A stretch of DNA of 64,000 nucleotides from Membranipora membranacea (Eukaryota > Bryozoa > Gymnolaemata > Cheilostomatida > Membraniporidae), in the NCBI GenBank assembly GCA_914767715.1, contig OU612072.1, positions 19,842,001 through 19,906,000 on the forward strand, given 5' to 3'. Below the pieces are notes generated by a model. That model saw only the letters and a program-made list of their open reading frames with translations. It had not been told where the DNA came from and made no database searches. Numbering within the stretch: the first letter of the stretch is position 1; each line of letters starts with the position of its first letter. The translations under genes were made by a program, and so were the position numbers. Shown piece after piece: positions 1 to 12,360 of this stretch.

Positions 1-2441
1 CAGGAGCTGTATCAACCAGTGCTCTCCCCCCATCAGATGTCACATAGAGTGTCTTGTTACTGTCCTGACAAGAGGCTCTGGTGGTCGTCATCTGTGTAGT
101 AGTTGATGGTGTGGTAGTTGTAGGTATTGGCGTAGTTGTAAGTTTTGGATCTAGAAAATTTGAATATTCAATATCATGGAGTCAATTTTTAAACACCTTT
201 CAAACAAAATCAAAAGAATATTAAAAAAAATTGGTTCAACATATATATATATAAACAGAATTTCTAAGGCTGCTACTCTACTTTATAATTTAATTATTTC
301 ATATCTCATTTATTGGAGTAATCTTTTTATATGAGGCAAAAGTGGTAAATTTGATCATTGATATTTAGTAAAATCAGCTATATGTTGTCTCACAAGATTA
401 TCAGGCGGGAATAGCTACAGTGATAAAATGGACCAGCAAATATCACCTATAAATTCAACTTGAGATAACAGAGATAGCATTAAACTATCAATATATATAC
501 AGCGTACTCACACACAAACTGCTGGATCCTTCTGTTTTGTCCGACGTACATAGAAGTGTTAGTGATGAATAGAGAGCTGGGATAGCTCAGACATCCTGAG
601 CAGAGATCCAGTGTGGATACTCTGTCTGTGTTCATGTCTACGAGTCGGATCTTGTGATTGTCCCAGTCAGCCACGAGTAGTATCTGATTACCTATGAATA
701 CGAGGTCATGTGGGTAGTTGAATAACGAGTTTAGTAGAGAGCTGTCTCTGTATCCTGAGGTCCCTGGTGACCCGGAGATCAGTGTTATTATCTTCTCTCT
801 GTATGTGATACGGTAGAGAGCGCGGTTCGCTACTGTGACATACAGATCCCCGTTGTCATCCTGTGTCAGGTGTGTGATATGCTGGAGTCGGTCGGACTTA
901 ACGAAAGTACCGACAGAGGCTGAGCTTACATCGACTGTCCTCACAGCCTTGTTATAGTAAGCAGTGACGAGAAGCTGATCGACATCTTTCTTGTCTTTTA
1001 TTACAGACCAGGGAAAGTTGAACTGACTGGGGAGACCGTTTGTGTATCCTGATGACTGACACTGTCCAGAGAAGACGAAGGTGAGGCCTGTGTGACGGTT
1101 AATCTCTCTCAGACAGTGATTACTATAGTCAGCTACCATTATACGCCTATCTGTGACTTGTGTGAATCCTGTGATAGTGGAGAATCGAGCCTCAGTTCCT
1201 CTCCCCTCTCTGTATCCTCTCTCAGCAGTGTTCCCGGCTATTGTCATAGATGTTTTACCATCGCTGGTCTTCAGTGAGTAGCGGTCTGTGTACAGGATGT
1301 TACCAGGCTTGAAGATATCTTCTGACAAGTGGAAAACATAGTTAGTGGTGGTGGTGAAGTTTGTAGCTGTAGATCTCTCTAATCTGTAACATTAATATTG
1401 TTATGTAAATGGACGATGTTTGTTAATTTGATCGTATTAACGCAGTAATTATTGAACAAAATAACCACAGATATTGCAAACGCAATATTTTAAATTCATA
1501 AATTGAATGAAGTGTATTTTTCGTATTCTAAGTATTCATGTGCTGGTGGGTGAATCAAATATATCAGAATTATTAGTTTTTCCCAAAATTGATTCAAATT
1601 GATTCAAATGGATAATTGTGTTTTCTATCAACCAATTAAATTTAAATGCACGTTATGCACCAGACACCAAAATATATAATATTTTACACACGGCTTTTGT
1701 TCACAGTAAATTTTGGTTATTTGGAGTTGTCTCATGTTAAACACCATGAGGAGGCAATACACAAAATTTCCATTAAGCGACCTAAATTCAAAATCTTGAG
1801 TAAAACAGATGTTTTCTTCAATTAATCAACAAAAATGTTTGCAATGTATAAATCACAAAAAAGTAACAGCTTGTACCAAAAGTAATGTGTTATATCACAA
1901 ATCACAAGAAGGAATGAAACGATCAAATGATTAGTTCACTGTACATTGCCTAACCTGAATCTGATATTTTTACTAAAGGATATTCTAGCATAGAACTCAG
2001 AAGGCTTTCAAACCCCTATTTATTATCAAAGTGACCCGTATACGTATATAAACATCACATCAATGTTAAGTGACTCACCGATCAACTAGAGACTGCGTAT
2101 CCTGATCCATACACCACACAGTATTTAGTATCACACAACATAACGCCTGTCAAAACAATGATGGTATTAATTAAGTTTGTTACAATAGAAATTAACAAGG
2201 TACTTTAGGTTTCGGCGAGTGGACATCACCCATATGAAGAGAATACTGATCCCCCATTGAGACCCTCTGCTCACTCCTCATATAAGTGTTATGTCAGGGT
2301 TAAAGTATGTCACGCTTGTAATCTTATGTACTATAACTACTTCTTTTTTTTCAGGATTATTACATAATATCAATTTTGAGGTTGTAACAGAATTGCAATT
2401 CACATTGTACTTACAAGGAAAAGTGTCAGTCTCAGCTCCAT
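1..2441 (-). CDS. Secreted NHL-repeat beta-propeller protein, gene 1 (5' part, continues past left edge)
   Basis: Four exons are readable on the minus strand: 2441-2415, 2146-2079, 1383-512 and 150-1 (cut by the window edge). All junctions are GT-AG, and lengths 27, 68 and 872 equal those of gene 2. ATG 2441 opens a hydrophobic signal peptide (MELRLTLFLALCC) running across exons 1-2. An in-frame ATG at 2468 exists but is ATA in gene 2, so I prefer 2441. Exon 3 encodes about 290 residues with five or six NHL-type repeats (pattern ..LLVADWDNHKIRLVD..) and so a beta-propeller, a fold usually used for protein or ligand binding. Exon 4 starts a Thr/Pro-rich, probably O-glycosylated linker of about 25 residues, followed by a Cys-containing module also seen in genes 2 and 3. 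The N-terminal signal suggests export. Substrate and partner are unknown. Confidence 0.85.
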
Positions 2442-4254
2442 GATTTTCAACAGGCCGAATATCTTCATCGGACTATAGCAATATTGATTCTACACCTCTA
2501 GTCTCTCCTCAGTACGGTAAGTGAATGAACTGGCAGTGAACATAAACCCGCTGTGGAGGTATTTAGTTAGCGGCAACTAATATTTAACCAGTTATCTTTT
2601 GTGTGCGTCAAACTTCAGATAAGAGAGCCGAGTAAACCTTTCTCTGCCTGGTACTTAATACTGTTGACGTAGGAATCTCTTATCACTGTAAACATTTAAA
2701 GGTAGCTATATTGGACAAAATCGTGTATCCTGTTTTAACACAGTCCCCAATATTGAACCAGGGTACTGCTGTGCGCGTCAGAGACCTGATAAGAAGGACA
2801 AGTGAAACTTTCACTGCTCAGTACTCAATCATGATAATACAATGATTCATATATCACTGTAAATGTTACAGGAGGCAACAAACTTAAATTCTACGAAAAG
2901 GAATGTAAATGTTGGCATGCCTACCTGAGTTTCACTTGATGAGGCCCGATATTTAAAAGTCTGGGTCTGTTGCATCAATTGAGCTAAAATAATGATAATA
3001 AGGAATGACAACTCTTTGCTTGTCATCAATATCTCTCTAACGGCATACAATTCTACTGGTGTTATTAATAGTGTATCAATTATGCCTGTACCTGTAATTG
3101 TTGATGAGATTATCAAGGGGCCTGATGTTTACATGTCTGAGCTGGTTTAATCAACTGTGCTACATTGATAATAACAAAGGATGACAGCACACAGTTATTG
3201 CGTGTATCAATTTTAGCCAATTTATTTTTAGCTATTTTTTATTCAATTGCATTGCATGGATCTCATGATATCAAACTATCTCAACCTTACATACTAGCGA
3301 TAAGATTTTTGTAGTGTCTAACTTCTATCCTTAAACTGCTGTAAATACCTAATGCCGTTATCTTGTAGACACAATTAATGATGAGATCATATGATTGATA
3401 TCAAAGTGACGCAACTCAATCATGTGGAAGCTGGGAATATTGAATTCATTGACGCAAGCTATATAAATACTGCTGATCTTGTGCTTATTATTGGGAGGGC
3501 GTTATAGCTCAGCCCCTCCCATATTTAATCAATATCAACCCAGTGAATGTTGTGGATTCTTATTCTCAGTCACAACTCAACAACAAGATACTATCTAGAG
3601 ATAACTTCTGACTCACTCTTCAGATATCAGATATCAAACCATATATCCATAGAATGCATATATAATGAAGGCAGGGTTAAAGACATTGAAGGGTGCGAGG
3701 GATTGAATAGTCAATCAAGAATTGCCTCTTAATTGGACACAAATGATCCCTGAGCCACCGATCACCTGGCAGTTAATCTCACGAATGGGTAAACAATTAC
3801 AATTTCTTCGTAGACATGGGATGATGGGGCTGCTTAGAGAGCATGTTCCAGAAGCTATCGGTAAAATTCAACTTTAAAGCAAAAAGCTTACTGAGACTGC
3901 GCAATCTAGCAGTATTCATGCTGCGGTGTTATGTGGCTGGTACCAACTATATATAAACTGGTATCTTAAACAGAGAGCATACCTGCCATATAAAACGACT
4001 GCAACTATTTGATACACAGTCATTCAGAAGGGCAGTTTCACTCTACATTAATTTTGTATGGCTAGTCTGTTATTTTAAAAATTTATTCAAGGCTGCCGTT
4101 TGTCTCAACTATTAAAAATCTGTGCGTTTTTACCAAGTGACATAGTGTTAGGAAAAGCAGCTAATTTTGTATGATGGCTACCCGCGCATAATTAGGGAGC
4201 TTGATCATTTTTAGTAATCTGTGGCATCCGCGGGTTGTTAAAAGACAAGAAAGT
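2442..4254. other. Gene 1 upstream region, no gene seen
   Basis: AT-rich DNA homologous in part to 27443-28340. It holds the promoter module, a second GATAAGA copy near 2789 and a possible further promoter-like TATATATAAACTGG near 3948. No coding frame is supported. Confidence 0.5.
2560..2700 (-). promoter_or_regulatory. NHL gene 1 promoter-proximal module
   Basis: Upstream of the start on the minus strand, read on the plus strand: a TATA-like AT stretch, TTAACCAGTTATC, TGCGTCA at 2604, GATAAGAG at about 2618, CCTTTCTCTG, TTGACG, then CTCTTATC at about 2677. The array is almost identical upstream of gene 2, which marks it as conserved relative to its flanks. GATA-factor and bZIP (CRE-like) binding is inferred from motif shape only. 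Confidence 0.5.
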
Positions 4255-5690
4255 TCAATAAGAAAAAAGAACGTTATGTTTCTGTGAAAAAGACAGTCAT
4301 CTTAGCATTGCTTAGAATTATGCCAAGCCTCGGTGATTAATTAGAAGATGATGGATCGATAACCTTAAGTATTGGTAACAGGCCCCATGATTTATTTACA
4401 AGGCAGCAAGGGTTGTTACAAAGCTATTGGTATAGGCGTTCACCTCTCAACGCTTCTGAAGTGAATGGTCAAGGGCTCAAGTACCGCTGCTAAGCAAGAG
4501 TGAGTGGCTTTCTCTTTCTAGAAGGTATACCAGTTGTGTAAGCGTTGCGCCACATCCACCCTCCGATGTCATAAAAGCAGAACCACGTGAAAGACTTAGG
4601 GACTCTTCTTGCAGAGTACGGAAGTAGCTAAAGCTAAAACACCGTCCCTCTTACTTTACTGTTTAAAATTTGCCTAGCAGCTGCCTTCCGGTTTTCAAAA
4701 ACAAGACATAGTTGTCTATGTCAATAATTAGTTTACTAATTTGTAAGGTAACAAGTAATCATTAGTACGACTTCTCCCTGTGAAGGCGGCATTAACTATG
4801 AATCTCTAACTTCACGCTATTGAGTATGCCATTTGCTTCATCTAGATTAAAATTTTGCCAATATCAACTTGAACTTTTTGACAGTTTTTGTTAACCACAA
4901 CTACACTAGCACGCAATTACTGGTTTAGATCATTGATGTATTTTGGTTTATATAACAAGTATTTGAGATAGTATTAGGGAAAGAGATGTAAAGTTACTGA
5001 TCAAGCCGGATGAGGACCCATATGCTGTATCCAACACAGCTAACCTCAACAATGCGATCTAAATTTAGGAGCAAATCTGGTGTCTCAAGGTACGAAGGCA
5101 CGCTGTAAAAATCATCATGACGCGATATCACAAACACTTATTTGGAGATTTAACCTCTAGTAGTTTGACACCCCCATACTTTTGGTAAGCAGTAACAATG
5201 CCGTAATAAACCATGACTTTATTTTATTGAGTTTAGAAAGTTATACCAGACCCTCCCCCTTCAATGTTATTGTCAGTGGTCCTTGCTTCTCGCGGCAGAG
5301 TAAATTAACACATATTTTTTTAATTTGGCGATAGCCTTGAATTTGTAATGCGCTTCAAACCTCTGATAAGAGAAGGAAGTAATCCTTTCACTGCTTAGTA
5401 ATCCTAGGCTGTTGACATTTATTTCTCTTATTACAGATCATTCAGAGATCACAGGCCAGTCTCTTTTAAAAAGTATTTCGGGAAAAGTAAAGACTATAAT
5501 TGTTTTAGATTACATTAGACTATTTTTTATTAGATATGTTGAACTGCAATGCATCTGTCTTGTGATTAAAAAAGTAATTGTGCTAGTAGGGCATGGCCGT
5601 CATGTCCAACTTTGATTTGATTTGTTAGAAAAAAAATGTGTATTGGAAGGCAGACTCTCATAAATACTTTGTATTTTCACAATTACTATC
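4255..5690. repeat. Segmental duplicate (copy 1) of NHL upstream DNA, carries the empty transposon site
   Basis: Aligns by eye with 28640-28729 joined directly to 35954-36790. The join shows that the ISL2EU-like element is absent here (site at about 4340). It contains GATAAGAG at 5364 and CTCTTATT at about 5435, in the same module arrangement as at the NHL promoters. Confidence 0.65.
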
Positions 5691-7737
5691 CTATCTCGAT
5701 CCATAGCACCATGAAGAGTGAAGGAAAGAATGCATGTGTGCATTGCATTGTGGGGTACATAATGATTTAGTTATCACAATTTTGTCAGCCAAAAACCAAA
5801 ATGATTGATGAGAAGAAGACCAAAGTCGTGTCCTCTCCCACTAGCAATGGTAAGCCTTATATCCAACCTTACCCAACGACAGACATTATTTGGAGGACTT
5901 GAATAAATACAGACGATGCTGGGGACTAGGGAACTAATACAGAAATTCTCCTCGATCATACTCATGATATTCATAAACTGATTGCCTGGGTCTGAAGCAG
6001 GACATCTGACGATACATTGCATCAAGACAATGGATAGGTGTATGAAGCTCAATATGCAGCCTGTTGACATATGTTGATCTGTTCCTGCAATACAATTAAA
6101 GTAATGCTAAGTGATTGCTTAGAATTATCAATTTTATAGAGCAGCCTACACAGCTTTGCTATTAAATCAAAGTCATGCTTAACAAAGTGTGTATCTCTTA
6201 TCAATCAAGTTTCAAAGAAGCGAAATTGGACCGACTCATGTTCCTCGTCACTAACTAAATTCCTTATATAGCTTCAAAACTGCGTGGTGCCTAAAGTATG
6301 TGATAAGAGCACCAAGTTAGCTTTATACGGCTTGGCACTGAACCCTGCTAATGTGAATGTAGGTAGATAATTCCATTTTTTGCTATCTTTATTGCATACC
6401 AAATACCCAAGCAGAACAGACACCTCTCTTTTACTCATTATTGCTCATGTTCATTTTGTATAGAGTTAACTTCTTCCTGTTAAGAAAGAAGGCAACTCCA
6501 TACAAAGAAGTGTTTTGTTTAATTAATCAAATTTATCCACAACATTTGTTTTTAGAAGTTTGTTACAAGTAGGTATTAATTCAATTTACTAATGACTCAT
6601 AGTTGAGATGCCTTTTCGACATTAAGTTCAATTTGTATTTTTGAATAATAAACTAAGTTAAATACCAGAAAAGCGATCTATACCATACCAGAAACAACAT
6701 GCTCCAAGGGATCTCCCACCAGAACTGATCAGCCTTGATGTTCCCCCGGTCTTATATGCACCGGAGGTCATCACTGTTGATAGGCATGGCCAAAAACCGG
6801 GAGATTGCATTTGCCCATCGATCACTTTAAATTTGAAAATAAAAATGCAAATAAACTGACTTCCTCTTGAAAAAATGGCGATAGCATTTTGATTTTTGTC
6901 TGATAAAAAGGTTTAATTAAACATTGTTATATGACAGCGATTGGACCTCCCAAAAAAGCGGAGATAAGATGTCTGATAGCTGAGAGTAATTTATTTACGC
7001 CTAGTACACAACAGATTTCGTCAAAAGATAAAACTGAGATTGGTCTCTGATTTGAAGTGGTTGACACTGTCTGTTATCACTTGCTCCCATCTTCTTGGTT
7101 TTATTCTCTCTATCCGAAATCCCCTGAGCCTGAGCTGTGAGAACTTGAGATCTTACAGCTTCTGCTCCTCCTTCTCCTTGACTCTCCTGAGTCATCCAAG
7201 TAAGCTGTGATGTTATCTCTTATGTTTTCATGAAATCATTTTTATGACTTCCTAATGGACACAAAATACCCGTCCTAAAGTGTCCTACCACATAATCCAT
7301 TCTAACTAGGGTGGGCAGTGCTTGGATATATGAAAATAGAAGGGCAAAAGGTGTAATTTCTGTACCAAGATATGGTACCCAAGAACGCCTTGATATGGAC
7401 AATATAACCAACTGCGCTGAGAAGCTCTCCAAAGCAGATACTGCCAAACACAGATTGAAAACCAAATCCCTCAAAATAGTGGCCATCAACGCACCAAACC
7501 CTTTAATCTCCGTTGACATGCTACTATCCGGTTGCTTTACGGCTCTGCGCCACTGCATTAATCTTCGTAGAGACTGTTTTAGATCACAGGCTATCCTTAT
7601 TTTCTATTGTTGTATATATGTACACTAAAAATAGATTTTATGCAACAGTTTTAGACAGCAGAATTTTTATAAAAACCAGTTTTACTACAGGCAAACCAGT
7701 TTTTTATTTCTCAATCACCCCCTTGCGATAACAAAGG
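5691..7737. other. Intergenic, nothing recognised
   Basis: AT-rich DNA without credible exons. A TGCATTGTGGGG motif at 5744-5755 belongs to the ZNF143-like series. Short open frames at 7001-7628 on both strands have no recognisable domain and no conserved copy. Confidence 0.4.
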
Positions 7738-7925
7738 TCCGTACATACATACATACAAACATACATACATACGTACGAACATACGTATCTATGTACATTC
7801 GTACGCACGCACTCACACACACACACGCACACACGCACGCGCGCAAGCACGCACGCATGCATGCACACACACGCATACTTACATATACATACACATACAT
7901 GCACATACATGCACACACATACATA
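7738..7925. repeat. CATA/CA-type microsatellite
   Basis: Imperfect (CATA)n and (CACG/CACA)n tracts. Overlapping Cys/Val- and His/Thr-rich open frames on both strands are repeat artefacts. Confidence 0.95.
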
Positions 7926-8407
7926 CTTACCTCTATTATGGTAACTTATAAAGGTCCTAACATGGTTGACATGCAAAAAGCGGCATTTTGCAGCTAATTT
8001 GCAAGTAATTTAGACAAATCGTCTTCCAAACACGGAATTATTTACCACTAAGAATGAGATATAGGTAGGCAAGCAAATTAGTGCATGGACGATTGATACC
8101 AACATTCAATCATCTGGAGGACATACTATCTTGTAAAAATAAACCAAAGTAAGTAAGTTCTTATCAATCTGAAGATATTGCAAGTGGTGTCCATTTTTCT
8201 CAAGGTTACTCATCTGTCACAGTAGCGCAAGGGAGAATAAAAACCAACTGCTTGCGTATTGCATTGTGGGATACTAATAAAATTCATTATTAAATATTTG
8301 ACAGCTTTTTTTTCCCTCAAACCACCTGCCTCTCCCACCCAAAAACCTGTTCAGCTGTTCTAATAGTGCCCTCTAAACCTTTTTCGAGGAGTACAGACGG
8401 GCATTGA

Positions 8408-8632
8408 AATTTAAGGGAGAAAGGGTTTTGAAAATTATCAAAATTCATATTGAGCTATGTTGTTTAAACATGTTGAGCTGTAATTTTCGAACTGAAAATT
8501 GATGATGCAGGGGGTGACCGCTGACTTAGGTACAGTCAGGTTGGAAGCCATGGGGGCCTTTAGGGCGAATCGTGGCCTGGCTAATTATTTTAAAACAACC
8601 CCGACCATTAGACAGGTTGGAATAGAAAACAA
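8408..8632 (+). repeat. About 225-bp dispersed repeat, copy 1
   Basis: Almost identical to 9868-10094, starting at a GAAATTTAAGGGAGAAAGGG-type end. Both copies contain the same short open frame beginning ATGCAGGGGGTGACC. It is followed by a TGCATTGTGGGA motif here but by a tRNA-derived SINE in the other copy. Low divergence suggests recent spread or local duplication. Confidence 0.85.
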
Positions 8633-8645
8633 AGTTCCTGCGCGT

Positions 8646-8657
8646 TGCATTGTGGGA
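8646..8657 (+). promoter_or_regulatory. ZNF143/Staf-like motif within a repeat (one of at least six)
   Basis: GCGCGTTGCATTGTGGGA fits the inverted Staf/ZNF143 consensus spacing (GCGC-NN-TGCAT-NN-TGGGA). The core TGCATTGTGGGA recurs on the same strand at 8260, 8928, 11079 and 38712, with variants at 5744 and 14449. Most copies sit in diverged repeats, so function is uncertain. Confidence 0.35.
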
Positions 8658-9524
8658 TATTCATCCACTTATCTAAGAATATTTGGCAGCCTAAAATCTA
8701 TTTGATCAAAAGTGAGGAAAAGGAAAGACATATATAATTCTCTCAAAATAAAGGAGAAGATTATGATTGTTTGCGCCACCTGTGAACGTTATTACAGCAG
8801 GCTGTGAAATTCAATCAAATATTAAAATATTTTATGAATTGAATAATTTGTCCTACACATCTTAGCAAAAGCCTAAAGGAACCAAGCTGTCAAGTTTCAG
8901 AAAAATTCCAAATAACAGTATCTAAATTGCATTGTGGGATATCATATTACTGCAGGACTATAATATATGGTGTCTTGAGGTGCAAATGGCTGTTGTTTTA
9001 ATATTTTTTACTTCAAATAGGAAGGGAATTGAAAATTAGTCTGACTCAACAACACCTGATACACAAAATCACAATGACTGCCGGCAGAACCAGAATTAAA
9101 CAAAGTCCACACAGATCATAACCTGATCAAATGTGGTCAATGTACAGCAATATTTGAATCACAGCAGCAACCTTATGAACCAATGGCTAAAGATTTTGAA
9201 AATCAAAACATGAAGCCTAGCCTGAAATATTATAGAGTTGTATGAGAGGCAAATAAACTCAATTCATATCAAAGACAAATATTAAGATAAATTATAATGA
9301 TGCAATGAAATTTAGCACGGAAATACCTTGATACCTCACTTATAAGGCACCAGTGCTTCCTTACTCTTCTGCTTTATTCTTAGTTCCTCTCAGTACTAAT
9401 TTGAGACACATGCTAAGTAAGCGAATGAAGTACAGGATCAATAAGAACCCTCCCACATCATTTAATAATGAAGTTATAAACCATGATTTTGATTGATTTA
9501 AAAATTTTTATCAGGATTTGATTG

Positions 9525-9840
9525 CGCAAATAACCACATCCTCTGCTATCAAGCAAGAGGTCCTGGGTTCAATCCTTGTTCTCTTCTCGTGGGATTTACC
9601 CTGGCTTTCCCTACCCACATAGCACAAAACCCGAATTCAAATTCAGCCAGCAACTCTCACACATCACACACATCCCAAACTCTCATTATTTGCAAAACCG
9701 ACAATGGGGGTGTGTACTACCAGTAATATTACAAACTGTCCAGGGTCTTTGAGCACTAGGGGTATCAATCACCTGTTCTCTGGTGAGTGCGGTTTCATTC
9801 GAATACCCTACCCCCAGTTAAGACAATACAAATGCATTGT
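9525..9840 (+). mobile_element. Probable tRNA-derived SINE or SINE-like element
   Basis: A B-box-like GGGTTCAATCC at about 9563, preceded by an A-box-like GATTGCGCAAATAACC and followed by a non-tRNA body. Boundaries and family are uncertain and no target duplication was found. Confidence 0.4.
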
Positions 9841-9867
9841 TTTCATAGGAGAATGAGTAAACAAGCG

Positions 9868-10094
9868 AAATTTAAGGGAGAAAGGGTTTTGAAAATTATC
9901 AAAATTTATATTGAGCTATGTTGTTTAAACATGTTGAACTGTAATTTTCGGACTGAAAATAGATGATGCAGGGGGTGACCGCTGACTTAGGTACAGTCAG
10001 GTTGGAAGCCATGGGGGCCTTTGGGGCAAATCGTGGCCTGGCTAATTATTTTAAAACAACCCCAACCATTAGACAGGTTGGAATAGAAAACAAC
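9868..10094 (+). repeat. About 225-bp dispersed repeat, copy 2
   Basis: Second copy of the repeat at 8408-8632, with only a few mismatches. The homology ends where the tRNA-like SINE segment begins. Confidence 0.85.
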
Positions 10095-10111
10095 GACCCA
10101 TTCTTTTTTGG

Positions 10112-10325
10112 GGATGGTGAGATGGCGCAATCGGTTAGCGCGCTTGCTATTCACTGCCAGGCGACTAGTGCCGCAGGAGTTGTGGGTTCGAGTCCCACTG
10201 GGGGAGCTTTCATTGTTGATTGTTCCAGCCCCCAGCACCCTCGGGTGTATACCTCTCCTTAGAATAATATGGCAAAGTCTGGTTGGTGTACCACCCTTCC
10301 CATCCCTGCGCTAGATTCGGGTATC
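10112..10325 (+). mobile_element. tRNA-derived SINE (tRNA-Ile-like head)
   Basis: The head carries TGGCGCAATCGGTTAGCGCG (A box, from 10124) and GTGGGTTCGAGTCCCAC (B box, about 10182-10198), closely resembling eukaryotic tRNA-Ile(UAU) in these two segments. The acceptor stem is not rebuilt, and about 120 bp of unrelated body follows, which argues for a SINE rather than a working tRNA gene. Confidence 0.7.
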
Positions 10326-10825
10326 ACAAACTTGCTCTTGGATTACTATAGCGTAATGTCTCATTGTAAATCAGCGAGTTTTTGCTCACATTGCAATAGT
10401 AGCAGGAGAAGATGAAGGTCTAAAGACTACCAAAAAACAGAAGCATTTCTTTAGTCAGGCAGTTAGTTACCTATGATAAAGTTGTGTCAGATTTGCGCGG
10501 TAAAAAATTAAAAGCTCTATTTGACATAAACTATTGATGGTGGAGAGAGTGCCTTCCATAAGAGAAGGTAACTTTCGTTATCTGCATTATGATATCACAG
10601 TACCTCTCAAACATGCTTTTTTTTTTCGGTAGCCATTAAATTCTAATTAATAAAGTTCATAGTAGACAATACTCTGTGAAGTAAATCTGATGGCTATTGT
10701 GGTTGGTCAAGATTAAAAGCAGACTTGCTGCCGCGGCAGCACAACCCTTGTTCGTTCCTCATACTCCCACCCCCATCATTGCCTTTTTAGAAATCGCATT
10801 GTCTTTATTACAATTATTTATGAGA

Positions 10826-11110
10826 AATATAAATACTTTGACTATAGACTACGTAAGACTAAAGGACTATGTTTGTTAGATATGTTGAGCTGCGAGGTAA
10901 TACATCTATCTTGTGACTGAAATGAAATAAAAGTGTCTGAAGGCCACCAATCTTTTTTGGCAGACAGATTGGAACAATCTTTCGAGATCAGCCTGTATCT
11001 GGGATTATTACAGAATAGTCATCCTATCTCAAACAACAGAACTATGGATATAGTAGAAAACCAAAAACAATTGTGCATTGCATTGTGGGAAGCTCAATAA
11101 CTTATTCAAA
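10826..11110. repeat. Diverged duplicate of NHL upstream block
   Basis: Similar to 5500-5760 and 36560-36760 (shared TTAGATATGTTGA..TGCATCT..CTTGTGA), with a TGCATTGTGGGA motif at 11079-11090. No coding content. Confidence 0.5.
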
Positions 11111-11179
11111 AAATTTCTACAGCATAAGATTATTTTGAATATTGAGATATTGATGAAAATCATATATTGTTTTAAAAGC

Positions 11180-12360
11180 GATAAAAGTCCTGAGCAAGTC
11201 TAAGTCGCACGCCAAGCTGGAGTCTGAGCCGGGTGAGGATGGCGAGCGACAAGGTGAGTCAGCAACAAGGTAAGATTACTTGGCGTATCATTATTGTTAT
11301 GAGTGTCACGCGGCTTGTACGATGGTACATTGGTGGTTGACAACTGAGCGTGCGCCGTATGAGTGCGGGCGAGGCATTCTGAAGCATGCTTGGATGACAG
11401 ATGGGCCAAGGTGCCGGATAGCCAGAGCGGATGAGGCTGAACTTATCATACTCTACCTAGTCCCGCTGCAAGTATCATAGAAGCACTTTGTGCACCACCC
11501 GCAGAAGCAACCAGCACGCAGGGCTGAAGGACATGCAAAGCTTGTTGATGCCGCCGTTGAATAGTGCGCATGAAGCTAGTCGTGAGGCCTGCCCTTGACA
11601 CTTTAAGTTTGAAGTGCGACAGGCTCCTCAGCTTGACGCTGCGGTGCCAGCTCGGAAAAACAGCCTTTGGTTTTGACTCGCCGGAGGACAAATGACTTTG
11701 CTCGAGAGCACTCGTATGGTAACGCACAGCTGCGACACTTGACTTGACGGAAGTTTTCCTGGAAACATTTTGCCGCTGCTGAGACATGAGACAGTGCGCC
11801 CCACAATTGACAAGCATGCATTAAGAAGTAATAGCTAGATGCATTGCCTCGATACACCGGATAACGCTGCCTCACCATGGGTCATAGGCCTAAACGCAAT
11901 TCTCTCGGTCGCCAATCGCCGGCGCTCCTCGGCTCCTCCTGGCTACTCGAGAGCATTTGTGCGCGTAGCCAATCGACACTGCAGATCAGTGCGGCCATCA
12001 GTACGTGAGTGGTCCCGGCGGCAAGATAAGATTTACCATGATACAGCTTGCCCTGACATTGTGAACCCGGCCTGCCTAGCCTAACAGCCTGGCGGGTGTG
12101 GGCCGGTTGGTGGGAAGCTTGCACCAATTAGAATGGTTGCCACAAAGTCGAGCACGTGCCCAGTGGCAGCAGGTACAGTAGAGGAAAGCAGGCACCCTTG
12201 GTACAGGTCGTCACGTCGGTGCCTGGTCAGTTGTCTCCGAAAACTAGCAGCCACGTAGTAGAACAATCCCACGTCATTAAGCGATAATGGTAACTGCAGA
12301 ACAGGCCTGCGTCACCTCATCCATGATGATGATGGCGCTATCTGGTTGATCCTGCTAGTT
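11180..12360 (+). other. GC-rich block ending in an 18S rRNA 5' end: putative 5'ETS/18S fragment
   Basis: About 1.15 kb is visibly GC-richer than either flank. At 12339-12355 it reads TATCTGGTTGATCCTGC, identical to the universal 5' terminus of 18S rRNA, and it then diverges within about 10 bases. GC-rich DNA directly before an 18S start is what a 5' external transcribed spacer looks like. I read it as a transposed or degenerate rDNA fragment. The short open frames in it on both strands follow from its GC content. Confidence 0.5.

Noticed and set aside
1092-1277. Plus-strand open frame inside NHL gene 1
   Set aside because: Antisense shadow of the propeller exon; codons follow the minus-strand gene.
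7704-7997. Overlapping Cys/Val- and His/Thr-rich open frames on both strands
   Set aside because: Produced by the CATA/CA microsatellite.
8499-8705. Open frame MMMQGVTADLG.. repeated at 9963
   Set aside because: Conserved only because it lies in the recently duplicated 225-bp repeat; the frame ends differ and no domain is present.
10112-10200. Functional tRNA-Ile gene
   Set aside because: A and B boxes are good but the acceptor stem and anticodon arm are not restored and a SINE-type body follows.
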